Below are positions 44,515 through 55,252 of a stretch of 64,000 nt of DNA, one piece after another. Source of the DNA: Apiosordaria backusii (taxonomy: Eukaryota > Ascomycota > Sordariomycetes > Sordariales > Lasiosphaeriaceae); the NCBI GenBank assembly GCA_030549205.1, contig JAUKTV010000006.1, positions 1,816,501 to 1,880,500 on the forward strand. Reading direction: 5' to 3'. Both the position numbers and the translations under genes were made by a program. Numbering within the stretch: position 1 is the first letter of the stretch; every line of letters starts with the position of its first letter. The notes below the pieces were generated by a model. It was not told the DNA's origin. It worked only from the letters and a program-made list of their open reading frames with translations, and did not search any database.

Positions 44515-45399
44515 CGATCAAAGCTGCGGGCACAATTTCGCGCATTTCTGCCCTGCCAACCAACACCCACCAATCAACCAACAATCCAAGACAGCTGTCA
44601 CAGCCCCACCTATTACCCGCAAAAGTGTGGCAAGAGTGAGCCAATTAAAGGGCGGCATTACGTCCAACTTGCATCCAAGGTGAGATGTCAAGCAACAGAA
44701 GTGGGTCCAAATTCAGAGGTTCAGGGGTCTATAAAAGAGAAAGAAGAAAGCAAAAGTAAGCCTGAGGCTCCTACTTTTCTACTGATGAGAGTATTAGTCC
44801 TAGTAGTACCTAGAATACCTAGGTCGATGATTTACACCTATTTGATCTAAGATGAGCGGGCGGTTGTTTATAGGTGCCCAGGTGGTCACTGACTCAGGGG
44901 TTCAGGGGCGTTCAAGTATATAGGTATAGTACCTATATCCCAAACTAGCAGGTTATGGGTTTTTCATCCGGCCTGCAGGCAAGGTTTTCCTATGTACCGT
45001 ATATAGCAGCAGAAGGTCCGGCGCAGTTTTAATTTAAGGTAGAACGGTATACGAATAATAATAATAATAGTAACTGCCTAGATACGAGTGACTTTCCTCA
45101 TAATGAGAGGGAGTCTATCTCCTAGCTACAGTAAAGTAAAGTAAGGTACATATCACATCAGAGTAGGTCAGATAGAGTAGGTAACAGGATTGACCTCGTT
45201 GCTCCTTTCTTAGGTTGATAACATTCCCCACTTCCTCCGCAGGCCGCGAGAGGTAAGTTGACGATCCCATAGAACAAACCTCTCGCAAGAAAGCAGCGCA
45301 GTCTTCGAGACCCCTTCGCAACAGAGTGTTAGTTCAAAGACAGCTCCGTCATGCTTCTTTCTTCATCGATTCGGAGCCGTACTACCTTACCGAGAAAGC
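44515..45399. other. AT-rich spacer with short repeats
   Basis: Two TTCAGGGG-type repeats (44711-44728 and 44891-44908) and several CCTAGGTA motifs (about 44811-44825) occur here. There is also an AAT microsatellite near 45053-45070. No gene is supported. Confidence 0.5.
45053..45070. repeat. AAT/ATA microsatellite
   Basis: About five tandem ATA/AAT units lie in an AT-rich spacer. Confidence 0.7.
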
Positions 45400-46243
45400 C
45401 TCTCTCTTCACTGAGCCTACAGGAGCTTGAAACTCAGACTCAGACCCTCTGGCCGCTACGACTGATGATGTGTTGAGAGTCCCATTCATCAACGCTGCGC
45501 ACCTCAAAATGATCAAGGGGATTAAGATACAATGGACGCTATCCATCGGAACACATCCGGACTTCAATGGGTCGACCAAGACTTTGCAGGTCTTTTGTAT
45601 GCCTTCCATAAGGTACTGGTCCTACAAGGCGGAGCTGGCTTTCTGAGCGAGTACGTCAATGTTGCGTGTTTTCCGAGTCGCAAGCCTCGAGTTGATCTAA
45701 TCAGAAAGACTAACAAGGTATAGCATTATAAACAACTTCCACGACTACCACTGCAAGCCTGACGGATTTTCAGCAAGCTCATTCTTTGCCGAAATTCTTC
45801 TCAGCTACCATCTACCATTCCGCAACGACCCAGACGCCCGAAAAATGTACAGGAAGCAACGACGCGCCATCCGTCATCGCACGGGCGCATTGGATCCTGT
45901 GCTGGATCGTGAGTGTGGATTCGAAAACTCTAGGTGGTATGGGAAGTCCCATCAGTTGTCGCCAGAACCCCAGGAAAGCTACCGCAAATCGCTTCACTTT
46001 CCGATCCTAGCAGGCCGCTTCACAGAGCTGCAAAGATTTGCTGGTGAGGAGCAATCGAATAGCCTTCGAACCATTCTGAGGGACAAGCGCGACACAAGAG
46101 AGAGGACTCAATTTGTGGTGATAGTCATATTTGGCGTCATAGCCCTCTTTCTTACTGGGCTGAATACTGTGCTTGCCACCGTCCAGACGGCAAACACCAT
46201 CAAAACCTATAACCTGGAGCTGAAGCAATTAGACAGTACTTAG
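45400..46243 (+). pseudogene. decayed fungal membrane-protein family member
   Basis: The protein is split over three frames. The first (from about 45400) has an in-frame TGA near 45428, then VPFINAAHLKMIKGIKIQWT, STKTLQVFCMPSIRYWSY and AELAF. A shift near 45643 moves to LSEYVNVACFPSRKPRVDL. A second shift near 45719 moves to NNFHDYHCKPDG, SSFFAEILLSYHLPFRNDPD, TGALDPVLDRE, ESYRKSLHFPILAGRFTELQ and a membrane segment (VVIVIFGVIALFLTGLNTVL). It ends IKTYNLELKQLDST. I recognise the pattern as a common fungal family of unknown function, often linked to HET-rich regions. Two frameshifts and a stop make it non-functional unless recoding occurs. Confidence 0.65.
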
Positions 46244-46561
46244 ATGTATCCTCTTTTAGAATCCAATCAGACGTTAAAGGAGATCCTCTGAACACACGAA
46301 TACTACCTTATATAAGCCTTAAATCAAATCTTGCTTTTCTCTTCCCGTGCCTCAACGATATCCGCGAGATCAGTCACCGGCTTTCGGTACAATGCCCCCG
46401 AACCCTTGTCGGTCGTGTATCTGTTCAAAGGCGTGTGCGACATTGATGAGTATCTCCTCCCCAAAGCGCCGAGCAAAAAAGCAAATAGGGAAGCTAGCAA
46501 AGGCAGTCACATTAATAATCTGGTAGGACTGGGTTGGTTGTGTATGTGAAAGACGTAAAAT

Positions 46562-48110
46562 TTACGGGATTCCCGGGGCAAGCGTGATAGGGTCACCGTT
46601 TTTGTCCTTAACGATGGGTGTGTCAGGTCTATAAAATCCAAGTGGCACCGCAATAAGTGGTGAGCCTCCCATGCTGGCAAATGTCACGGATGTCACGGTT
46701 CTGGCGGCGGTAGGCACAACCAATACATCGATCTTCTCCCTATCCAAAGCACCTTCAATACCGCCCGCTCCACAAACATATTCCCGCAGATATTCCATCT
46801 CTTTAAAGCTTTCGGAATTATAAAATTCCTTATCCAATATAATCTCAAACGTTGTAATATTGTGGCGCGGGTAATCCTCCTCGGCAGTCGCCTTAGTGAA
46901 GGCAACGAGATCCTGCATTGATTCCAGATTGTTGGGATTTGTGTCCAAACTTTGGAAGTAGGCAGCCAGGCTGCTGGCAAAATCGGACACTGTTAGAGCC
47001 ATCTGCTCTCTCGAGGAGTATGATTCCCACTCCTCTGCAGCCAAGAGTGTGAATGGACCCAGTGTGTTTAGGCGATTTGAAGCAGGAATCACTCCATCTC
47101 GATAGACAAGGCCGGTGGTCGCCTTAAGACCAGCAACGTTTCCCTTGCCGGCTGGGTTACAAATGCTGCCGTCAGTCTAACAAGCCTAGTATTAGCTACC
47201 CGTTTGCCAGTAAGAACAGGGTAAGTGCCATACCTCGCTCCCAATCGACGCACATGCCAAACCAAGCGCTATAGCTACGCCGCTTCCCGTAGGTACTGCT
47301 ACCGGATGCCTTCATATTTGGAAAATAGGTAGGGACCGGTGCACTGCCCACCCCGGGAAGACCACCCTGTTGGCGAGTTATCCCACCTGTAAATTGCCCA
47401 CTCAGTCAGGGCTGCCTTTCCAAGGATAATAGCACCTGCTTCACAAAGCTTCCGTACAACGGAAGACTCGTATGCTGGCTTAGCTCCAAGTAAGGCGTGC
47501 GACCCAGCCGTTCCTTGCATCTGGTCCAGTGTTATGATGTTGTCTCTCAGCAGGAAGGGCACGCCGTGCAATGGCCTAGTTTGCAAATACATCGTCAGCT
47601 TATGCAACAATATGATACAAAGGAAAGTGGAGCCAAGGACCCAAACCCTGCTAACAAGCAGCGGACCCGTGACATACATGAGAGAAAACGAACAAAATGA
47701 CCCCAGTAATTGCGATCAAAGAAAAGGGCGGCATCAAAGTCTCCGTGTGGTTGACCCAAACCACCGCGAGAAGAAAAGAAACCGGCACATAGGATCGAAA
47801 AGCAGGATTCCGGAAAAGGTCTTTCTGTGCTATCCTCACAATAAATAATTTGTATCTTTGCATACCCTCGCCTCCCGTCCCTGACTTTTTCACCTCATCG
47901 TCCAATTGTTGTGCGATCGATACAGCATCGGGGTTTATCTCGAGGACGGAATTGAAGATCCCATCTACTTCCTCGATTCGGCGGATGTACCGTAGGCACG
48001 AACAAGGTCGACGGCAGTAAACGAACCCCTCTCAAGGCCAAGAACGATGTCGTCGATTGTGATGTGCAGCAGCGGTGGGATACTGGGTGGGGCTGTGATT
48101 CCATCGCCGA
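46562..48110 (-). pseudogene. broken amidase-signature gene (copy A)
   Basis: Amidase-family blocks appear in order: LLHITIDDIVLGLERGSFTA, RIEEVDGIFNSVLEINPDAV (after a shift near 47975), RPLHGVPFLLRDNI, GTAGSHALLGAKPAYESSVV, GAIILGKAALTEWAIYR and NSPTGWSSRGGQCTG. Then YFPNMKASGSST is in another frame and GSGVAIALGLACASIGSE in a third. An intron-like gap leads to TDGSICNPAGKGNVAGLKAT. About 250 bp of extra sequence splits the gene before RPLHGVP. The part after NRLNTLGPF jumps straight to LLAAEEWESYSSREQM, so about 80-100 residues seem deleted. The catalytic Lys of the usual IKDN is Arg (LLRDN). At least three frameshifts make it dead. Confidence 0.72.
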
Positions 48111-48139
48111 CTTTACTCACTGGTGTCACGCTTCATCAG

Positions 48140-48394
48140 TCACGCGTCGGCTGGGCGCGGTGAGAATACGTAGGGGGGTGCGGTTGCCTTATCCTTCGAG
48201 AAGAGAACCTTCGCGATGGAACCCATAGCGAGGGAAAAAGCAAGGCGGATGAGGTTGCGACGAGGACTTGGAGCAGTCAGACGAACACAGTTTGCGTTTG
48301 GCCGGCGGTCCGGAATGTCGTGCATGAAGACCTTGCACGGCTTCTCCGTTCTGAAGAGGTCGAGGTTGGATAGGAAGTCCAGTGAAATGGTCAT
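48140..48394 (-). pseudogene. possible fragment of a GA4-desaturase/CmcJ-like protein
   Basis: The frame MTISLDFLSNLDLFRTEKPC continues to a stop at 48140. LDFLxxLxLFxTEKPY is the usual start of fungal CmcJ/GA4-desaturase family proteins, but the rest does not follow the family. If real, only the N-terminus survives, wedged between the two amidase copies. Confidence 0.22.
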
Positions 48395-48564
48395 CTTAGG
48401 TAGGCACATCCTGCTGTGGTGCTGAAATCTTCTGTTGTTCCATGTTGTCGGCGATGCAAACACTCTCGACGCCGAGAGCGCAAGGCCGTGCTGTTCAAGT
48501 TCTTTTTGACCGAGTCCCCGACCCCAGCAGTTTGTCTTCATGACCCCAGCACTTCTTTGCTGGA

Positions 48565-49252
48565 AGAAGAGCTGGGGATCTCCTCACAGACGAAATACCC
48601 TTCGATAAGATCCCTGATTATACTCTCTTTTGCACTTCAACTGATCTTAAAGGTATCAGGATTGGTATCCCTACATCGCTAGTCGGAAAGCTAGAGCCGG
48701 AAGAAGCCGAAAGTTTCGAGGTGGCTATTTCCGTGTTGAAGATGTTGGGAGCTACTGTCATCCATAATGCGGCTCTTCTAGCCGAAGAACGATGGAACGC
48801 AACGACTAGCCTTCAGCGGATGAAGCTTAAACAAGCCGACTTCCCGTCTAGCATTGCCGCGTACCTAGAAACGCTAACGACGAACCCGCGTGGAATCCGA
48901 ACTTTAGAGGACCTCATCGATCACACCAAGACTGAGCCGGACGAGGATTACCCAAACCACAACCTCGAACGCTTTGAGATCGCCGCATCCCTCGATCCTG
49001 GTTCCTAGGAGTTTAAGGACCTAGAAGTAACCTACGACGTTGTTAGGGGCGAAGGTGGCTTTCGGGCTGCTATGGACAGGAGTTAACTCGATCTTCTAGT
49101 AACTCTAACCTGCTCTGACGTACCCGGCCCATTCGCCAGTCTCGACGGCACTCCTATTATATCGATTCCGTTAGGATTTTATGGTCCCGATAAGGTCATT
49201 AAGAAAGACAGTAAAAGCGATCTCCTGGTCATTATCGGCCCGGGTATCCTGT
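48565..49252 (+). pseudogene. broken amidase-signature gene (copy B), opposite orientation to copy A
   Basis: One frame carries middle and C-terminal amidase sequence: IPFDKIPDYTLFCTSTDLKG, IRIGIPTSLVGKLEPEEAES, KMLGATVIHNAALLAEERWN, then SSIAAYLETLTTNPRGIRTL, DYPNHNLERFEIAASLD. After in-frame TAG (49006) and TAA (49084) it reads FASLDGTPIISIPLGFYGPD and ends near IIGPGIL. The N-terminal catalytic half is missing. The stops sit where copy A has sense codons and fit C-to-T changes (CAG to TAG, CAA to TAA). The parts shared with copy A are clearly related but not identical, so they are paralogues. Confidence 0.72.
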
Positions 49253-50610
49253 AAGTCAATCATTTCTCCCAATTTGTCACTACCACTAATATCGAGGTAG
49301 CTTCCCTATCTGTTTCTATGTAAGAAGGTTTGGGGAGGAAATACTGGTCAAGGTTGCCAGTGCATTCTAGGTAACACACGATAATGGCGCGTACAAGATG
49401 TATTTAGTACCGCAAACCGACCTCGAGCAAGTGGTGAATGAGAGGGTCGCGATGACAAATCGTGATTCCAAAGTTTGAACATACCATTTCCAATAGCGTT
49501 GTTCTCAGCTCAGCGTAACCTACGGGGGAACGAACATGAAAAGGGAGGAATCGAGAATGAATATAACTTGAAGATCCCAAGAGCCATGTTTTATCTCACA
49601 ATACACGCATTTCCTTTTAAATGAGGTCGAGTTGCTCTGGTAAGGTGATTGTGAAAATGTAGGCCTAGGAAGGATGCAGAACTGCTAATCGGTGGTCGTG
49701 ATAATTGGCGCAGCTTCCCTGGCGAGTGGTTCTAGGTAAGGCTGGGAGCCTCCAGGCCAACCAGTTGTGCTGGGGCATAAGCCTTTTGAGGTGCCCGACG
49801 GCAGGTGGTTGCGCATAGGTGCACCGGGCATCTGTTCGATTTCACCGGCAACAGCACGGTGCGGATGTGAAAGAGCGCAATTTCCTCGAGGATTGATTGC
49901 GTGAGTTGAATCGACGTGTCATTGGGCAAGCTCGCACTACTGTAAACCGCGGATCGTTGTTGATCTTGTGCCCGTTGACCAGCGTTGTCCGTGTCCTGCG
50001 CAGTTCCAGCGCCACCCGGCCCAACGTCCTGCCTTGCACCTTGTAATCCGTGCAGACGAAGGAAGGCACACATGGCAAACCCCGGCGGACGACGCCGTTC
50101 CGTTACCAGGGCCGAAGAATGTAGGGATGCGACGATTGCAAAGAACTACACGGTTTCCTACTCTCCGAGGACCAGAAAACCATTCGTTTTCCAAGGCCTA
50201 ACGCCCAAAAATGGCACATTGAACGTCACCTGCAGCGCGACGGGGTTATTGACTTCCAGACGGATTGGAAAGGGTCCGGGGTTTACAGGTCTGCTTGCAA
50301 ATGCCTACATTGTTGGCCATGCCCGGATTTTCCCAGGCCCCCTCACCTCCACCTACCATCCCAACAATTTCATCCTTCTATCATCTCTCACGTTCGTTCG
50401 CCGTTCGTTCGCTTTTTGGCCCTATTTACTCATCCAGCCGACTGGTCATTTCCTTCCTGTCTTCTCAAAGCACAGATGCCTAGGTATCAACCCCAAGGGA
50501 GCTAATGCGGTGTTGATAAAACAATCACATCCGGGGAAGCAGGGGGTCGTCGAACGCATCACCCTGGTTGGAGAACGTGATCGATCGCCTTCGGATAGTG
50601 CTGCTGCTGC
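49253..50610. other. 1.36-kb intergenic, no supported gene
   Basis: This lies between amidase remnant B and the NMT1 stop. Open frames at 49732-50194 (-) and 49985-50614 (+) overlap and show no family features. Confidence 0.4.
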
Positions 50611-51824
50611 CTAAGCACTGACCTTTGCCTCAAGCCCGTCGAGGCGCTGGAAACCACCCTTGAGAACGACATTCTTCTGGAGCTCAGCCATTCTCTTCTG
50701 GTCACCAGCCGGGTCCGTTGAGTCTGCCTCGAGCGCCCAGTCGAGGAAGTCGTTGGTGTAGTTGGGCTCGAAGTTTGCATCCAGGACACCCAGGCGCTTG
50801 CCATACTTGGTGACCTTCTCCCAGTCGCGCTTGACATTCTTCAGGTCTTTGGAGATGTAGGCGAAGCTGCGCTCAAAGATCTTGCGGTTCAGCGGGGTGC
50901 CCATGGCGGGCTTGAAGTCCACATATTCCTCCCAGGCCTTCTCGGGCTGCTCGAGGACGAAGTCGGTGGCGCTTTTGACGGCGCGCAGGAAGGCGCGCAC
51001 CTTGTCGGGATTTTCGGCCACGAAGCGCTCGTTTCCGATGTACAAGATAGAGCAGAAGCAGCAGCAACCCAGCTCGGCGAGCTCGTCAATGCGCAGCATT
51101 TGCACATCGGTCTTGAGGCGGCCCTGGGCCACCAGCCACTCCTCCAACTCGACCATCTGGACGTTCTCGAGCCCGATACCGGCGTCGATCGTGCCCTTGA
51201 TGATGGCCTTGGACACGTTCATGCCACAGCGCACGGCAGTGTAGTCCGAGGGCGACATGCCGTAGTGCGACGTCAGCTCGTCGATCTGGATCTTGCCAAA
51301 CTCTCCAACGTAGCCGATCCGCTTCCCCTTGAGGGTGCGGAAGTCCGGGGTGATGCCCGACGATTTAAGATACACCACGCCGGTGAAGGGCTCGTCGAGA
51401 AGGCTGCCGATGGACAGGACCGGGAAGTTGCGGGCTTTCGCCTGAGCAGAGGAGTCAGCAAGACTTTTGGCTCAAAGAAGGCATTCACAAACTGCACACT
51501 TACCGCAAGGGTGTGAATCATGGCCTTGAATCCAAGGTCGACCTTGCCAGTCCCAATAATCTCGGTCACGTCCTGGAGAATCCTCAGCATGTTTGTTGTA
51601 TTCGTCCACGGTGAAGCATCAGACTCACACTGGGGTCGTTCGGTTCAAGCAAGGCAACTTTGATGCCTTCATTCTCGAAGAGGCCCTTGGCCTGAGCCAG
51701 GTAAAGCGGAGCGTGGTACGGCGTGGCTTGCCTAGCGTGGATTAATCATGCAAATTTTGCCCCAACCAGATCATTGATTTGGTGCCTACCAGTTGGTCAG
51801 GAATGTGATCTTTTCAGTCGACAT
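50611..51824 (-). CDS. nmt1: HMP-P synthase for thiamine pyrimidine (NMT1/THI5)
   Basis: I read four exons, starting 51824-51790 (MSTEKITFLTNW) and 51731 onward (QATPYHAPLYLAQAKGLF), then VTEIIGTGKVDLGFKAMIHT, then a last exon ending at 50611. The total is about 345 residues. The protein makes the thiamine pyrimidine precursor HMP-P from PLP and its own histidine. In the spliced model the PLP lysine is K62 and the donor histidine is H66 (GFKAMIHTLA), exactly as in yeast Thi5, which supports the exon calls. The conserved CCCFC motif (ELGCCCFCSILY) is present, as are GKRIGYVGEFGKIQIDEL and GTIDAGIGLENVQMVELEEW. It is a suicide, single-turnover enzyme in the yeast literature. Regulation is by the TPP riboswitch in its leader. 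Confidence 0.95.
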
Positions 51825-51907
51825 CTTGACAGATCAACCAGCGTGAGCTGCAGAATGTCAGCCGCCAAAATCATGCGTGCCTAGGATGGCACTTTCGGGG
51901 GATGGAA

Positions 51908-51926
51908 GGGGGGGGGGGCGGGGGGG
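51908..51926. repeat. poly-G/poly-C tract in the NMT1 leader
   Basis: Eleven G, one C, then seven G on the + strand (a C tract in the transcript) lie between the aptamer and the leader acceptor. It could act as a pyrimidine-rich element for the 3' splice site. Confidence 0.7.
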
Positions 51927-51934
51927 TTCAAGAT

Positions 51935-52035
51935 GCATGTCCTTTCGCTGGTATTATCCAGATCAAGTTCTACCGGTATTTCTCAGAACGACAGCCTGCC
52001 GTGACACACCCAGTCTAGCTTCCCCGTTTGTAGAT
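51935..52035 (-). promoter_or_regulatory. TPP (thiamine pyrophosphate) riboswitch aptamer
   Basis: On the - strand the sequence has GGGGAAGC, a variable P3 arm, then CTGAGAAATACC (CTGAGA at 51986-51981), then ACTTGATCTGGATAATACC and AGCGAAAGG. These are the conserved P2/J and P4-P5 elements of the TPP aptamer (CUGAGA; ACCUGAUCUGG-UAAUACCAGCG). It sits about 110-210 bp upstream of the NMT1 start and inside the leader intron, as expected for the fungal thiamine gene. The P3 arm length and the P1 ends were not folded by computation. Confidence 0.93.
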
Positions 52036-52107
52036 GAGGGGGGGCGTGAGAGGGGACGAGACCACGGCGAATACTGTCGAACACCCGGCTGCTCGTTTGA
52101 CAGTTAC

Positions 52108-52887
52108 CTTGATCTGTAGATATCCTTCCCCGCGATAGGGCACCATTGCTTTTGCCCGGAGCATCGTACCAAACTTGGGTGTATTGTGTTGGTGTTGAGG
52201 AAGATGGGTGAATCGCAGACTTGGAGTGATGCGGGGAGGGGAATTCTCGCTGGGTGTGAAAAGAAGGGTTGAGCGTCTTATAATGCCCCCCCCCCCCACC
52301 CCCCCAACCCACAAATACGCAACTCCACATCTTTATGCATGTGCGTGAGGAGGTGCACCAGAGAATCGGATATCTCCGGGAACGACGGTCCAATTATACC
52401 AATCCACGTGCCCCAATCACACGTTTTCAGTCGCTCCGGGTCCAGAATGTGGACACGAACGAGCGTAGACTCGTGCGCGAACTAGCCGCGTTCCGGAAGA
52501 GATAGCTCCGACCAGACGTATGTACTGCAAAGGTTACCTATTGGAACTGCCTGAGCTGTGTCACTCTCCTAGTGTACGATTAAGTCGTGAATACAAACTT
52601 ACACCTTCCCTGCGCCCCCTCGCTCCCACTGCAAAAAAAACTCGCCTTCTCGCCAGACTGCAGCCCCCGGTATCGGCGCAACGAGAGCAGGCCGTCGCTT
52701 CCAAAGGAGCACAAAGAAGAGGACCCCACCAATCGCAGCCACTTCGAGCATCACCATAGTACCGATAAAAGCCCGCTACGACATTCGACATACTGTCCCC
52801 CTCCCCCTCCCTTCCCCCACTCCGTCCTCCTGTGCCCGGCAGCTGCTGGATTCTGCCGGGACGGCCACTCTGGCTTGGATGTGGGTG
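52108..52887. other. NMT1 upstream region
   Basis: This holds the NMT1 promoter and first leader exon. A long C run (52286-52306, interrupted by one A) is the main oddity. I see no gene. Confidence 0.5.
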
Positions 52888-53232
52888 TTAGGCTAGGGCA
52901 GGCCCCTCTACGGGAGTTGGAGACTGGTAAAGGCCGGCGACTATGAAGCAAGAGGGAGTTAGGTGGTCGATGCAAATCGCTAAGGCCCTTAAAGCGGGAC
53001 CAAAAACACAGTGACGGGAAATCTCAACAAGATTTTCGAGGCTGTGCTGCTGAAGCATTACATAACGGGGTCTCGAAGCGTCACTTGGAAATTGCCGGCA
53101 GCGCCAAACCGTTTCAGACGTCTCGATACCAATCAAAGGTCGAGCAAGCTCCGCAAGTTCAGCTCGTATTTCGTTGGGGAGCTGAAGAGGTGTACAGTGC
53201 CGGCTGAGGGTGTGGGACTCTGACGAGAACAT
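52888..53232 (-). pseudogene. N-terminal fragment of an F-box-like protein
   Basis: The frame MFSSESHTLSRHCTPLQLPN continues as EIRAELAELARPLIGIETSE, RPRYVMLQQHSLENLVEISR and FGPALRALAICIDHLTP. The LPxE-I opening and S-R-H-x-V-F-G-P-A-x-R-x-L-x-I-x-I-D-H-L are typical of fungal F-box-type proteins, which usually run several hundred residues. Here the frame ends after about 114 residues with no continuation in any frame nearby. It is probably a truncated remnant. Confidence 0.42.
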
Positions 53233-53380
53233 AGCGCAGTGAAGGTCAGTGCTGTCGCCTTTTCCCGGACGGCAGCATAGCCTTTGCGAAGCCAACACTG
53301 ACGGCCTCCCTCGGAACGCATCGCTAGGACAGCCCTAGAGCTTATCTTCTACCAGCTTATCTGACATAGACAAAACATCG

Positions 53381-53707
53381 TCATACCCAGCACCTCTTCC
53401 ATCGCGGCAACTTCCTCCAGTTGTCGTTTCCGATTCCCTGCTCGTCTACGATGCGCACCCGCCATTTCGACCCAATCCATTTGGCTTGAAACGTCCACCA
53501 CAACAAAAACACCCACTCCGAGTACCCGCGAATCACAAACACAAAGCTCACAATCATCCACTGCAGCGGTTGCCCACCCCGCGGCCCCATCCGCGCGCAG
53601 CTGGCCGGGCACTCGTAGTGGTCGTACAGCCCGTCGGCGCCCGCCACCCAGCAGCAGTACAGCAGCAAGCCCGCCATCAGCATCATGGCCAGCAGCCGCA
53701 CCCACAC
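53381..53707 (-). pseudogene. fragment of a multi-pass membrane protein
   Basis: The frame reads VRLLAMMLMAGLLLYCCWVA (membrane), then YDHYECPASCARMGPRGGQP, then LQWMIVSFVFVIRGYSEWVF (membrane) and ends KLPRWKRCWV. It looks like real coding sequence, but there is no ATG at the 5' end (GTG only). The upstream AG acceptor (CCTAG at about 53718) has no clear partner exon. It is likely the surviving middle of a larger gene. Confidence 0.42.
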
Positions 53708-53734
53708 GTCCAGCCTTCTAGGTACTCACCCGCT

Positions 53735-55252
53735 TGCGGAACCACAGGTGCAGTCGTCCCAGGCGGCCATGGCACACCAACATGAGATGACACGACAAGC
53801 AAAACGCCTTGGTCGGGATATGATTTGGTCAGCGAAGCGAAGCTAATGTTGAATCTTTGAGTTTTTCGGTAGGGCCAAAGCAGTGAGGCGACGAAATCTG
53901 GATAATTAGATTCTTGAAAAATCGAAGCACCATTGAGCAACAGGCACACCACTGTTATGAATGGTTGGAAAAGGAGGTCGTCCGAGCGCTGTGGCTTGTC
54001 ATGTCCAATCATGTTGGGCAGGGACGGGCATTCAGGGGGGAAGACCTGGTGAGCTGAAAGAAGATGCATAGTGAACAGTGAAATCGCCCCAACGCCCGAT
54101 ATGGAATCATCTGTAGTAGCACGAAACGAGCAAGTTGTAGCTCTGCTCCGAATCACCAGCCGATTCCCAGCCTGACCCTTGAATCTCTTTGCGCGCCCCC
54201 TCGGCCAATCTCGAACAGTGTTTGTCCCTCTTCCTGTCTGCCTTGCAGAAATCGTAGCTCCGCCAAACGACGTTGAACCCGAGCAACATCTCCCTTGTCG
54301 CCCGTTTGGGGTACGATATACTGGCCTATGAGTAGTGCCTCGTCGAGATGTGTCCTAATGCGAGAGAGTTAGGAATGATGAAGATTGCAACATTGTTACA
54401 TGAAATGCTTTCGGTACTACATCATGGCATTGGCGGTCTCCTTGATTTTGTTGATATTTCTTTGCACACGTCAGGCTCCAAACTCTGCTTAAGCTATGTA
54501 GTATATGTCACGGAGAGGTAGATATTCGAGGCAAACGATAAGTCTGACCAATTTGATTGAATACTAGTAGTAAGCGGAAGAGAGAAAAAGAAAAGTAAAC
54601 AAAGCCTGGCTGCAAGCAGGGCTTTTGACGTAGGTAGCCAAGCTTAGACCTGTAAAAGCACCCACCCACGTAACCCACACATACAGGTAGCCTGCGCTGC
54701 AAACCCACATGTCATGAGCCAGTGCCGTGACATAGCCCATCAATGCTCGAAGGGCCTTCCCATCCCGGTTCTTCGTAAATCACTAATACAGCCACCTCCA
54801 CTCTCACGCGGGGAGGGCCATTTACCCCTACTCGGGGATTTGGAAACGAGCAATGCGGAGCGCCTTGTGGCAGTAGTAGTAGTCGTAGAGTCAGTAACTG
54901 CTTCAGCTAATGAAGGTTAAGTGATAGTGTAGGATGACGCCAGCTCACTCTTTACAACCCCATCCATGGAATCATACTGTTTGAAGACCCACGTCTCATT
55001 GCGCATTTGGCCGTCGATGAAATAGAATTTGAGATGCGGACTGAAATATATGAATACATTCTCGCCTTCGAATCCAGGGTATATCAGATCTGCTTCGACT
55101 ACATCTTCGGGGCGGAGAGTCCGGGCGTCGCAGAACGCAAGGGGCCAGTCCCGAAGGCAGGGCGTGAGAGGTCTCCAGACACTAAGGTAGGTACCCAGTC
55201 CTCGGCCAGTTCAGGAACATTGAGCGCTGACTGAGCCTAACGTTTGAACTAG
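53735..55252. other. 1.5-kb region with weak remnants only
   Basis: A - strand stretch near 54100-54290 reads RRLAELRFLQGRQEEGQTLF in one frame and has an in-frame stop, as in a decayed helical-repeat gene. A short GTA/GTC repeat lies near 54873-54895. I support no intact gene. Confidence 0.35.

Larger units (their letters stand above)
51848..52107 (-). other. NMT1 leader intron that contains the TPP aptamer
   Basis: The donor AAG|GTAACT is at 52108/52107. The branch is GGCTGAC and the acceptor TTCTGCAG is at 51848, 24 bp before the NMT1 ATG. Removing this intron deletes upstream ATGs at 51938 and 51874. The second opens a frame that overlaps the NMT1 start out of frame. This is the layout known for Neurospora NMT1, where TPP changes splice-site choice and leaves upstream open frames in the mRNA. 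Confidence 0.65.

Noticed and set aside
49985..50614. 209-codon open frame (+)
   Set aside because: It ends inside the NMT1 3' flank, has no family features and competes with other frames.
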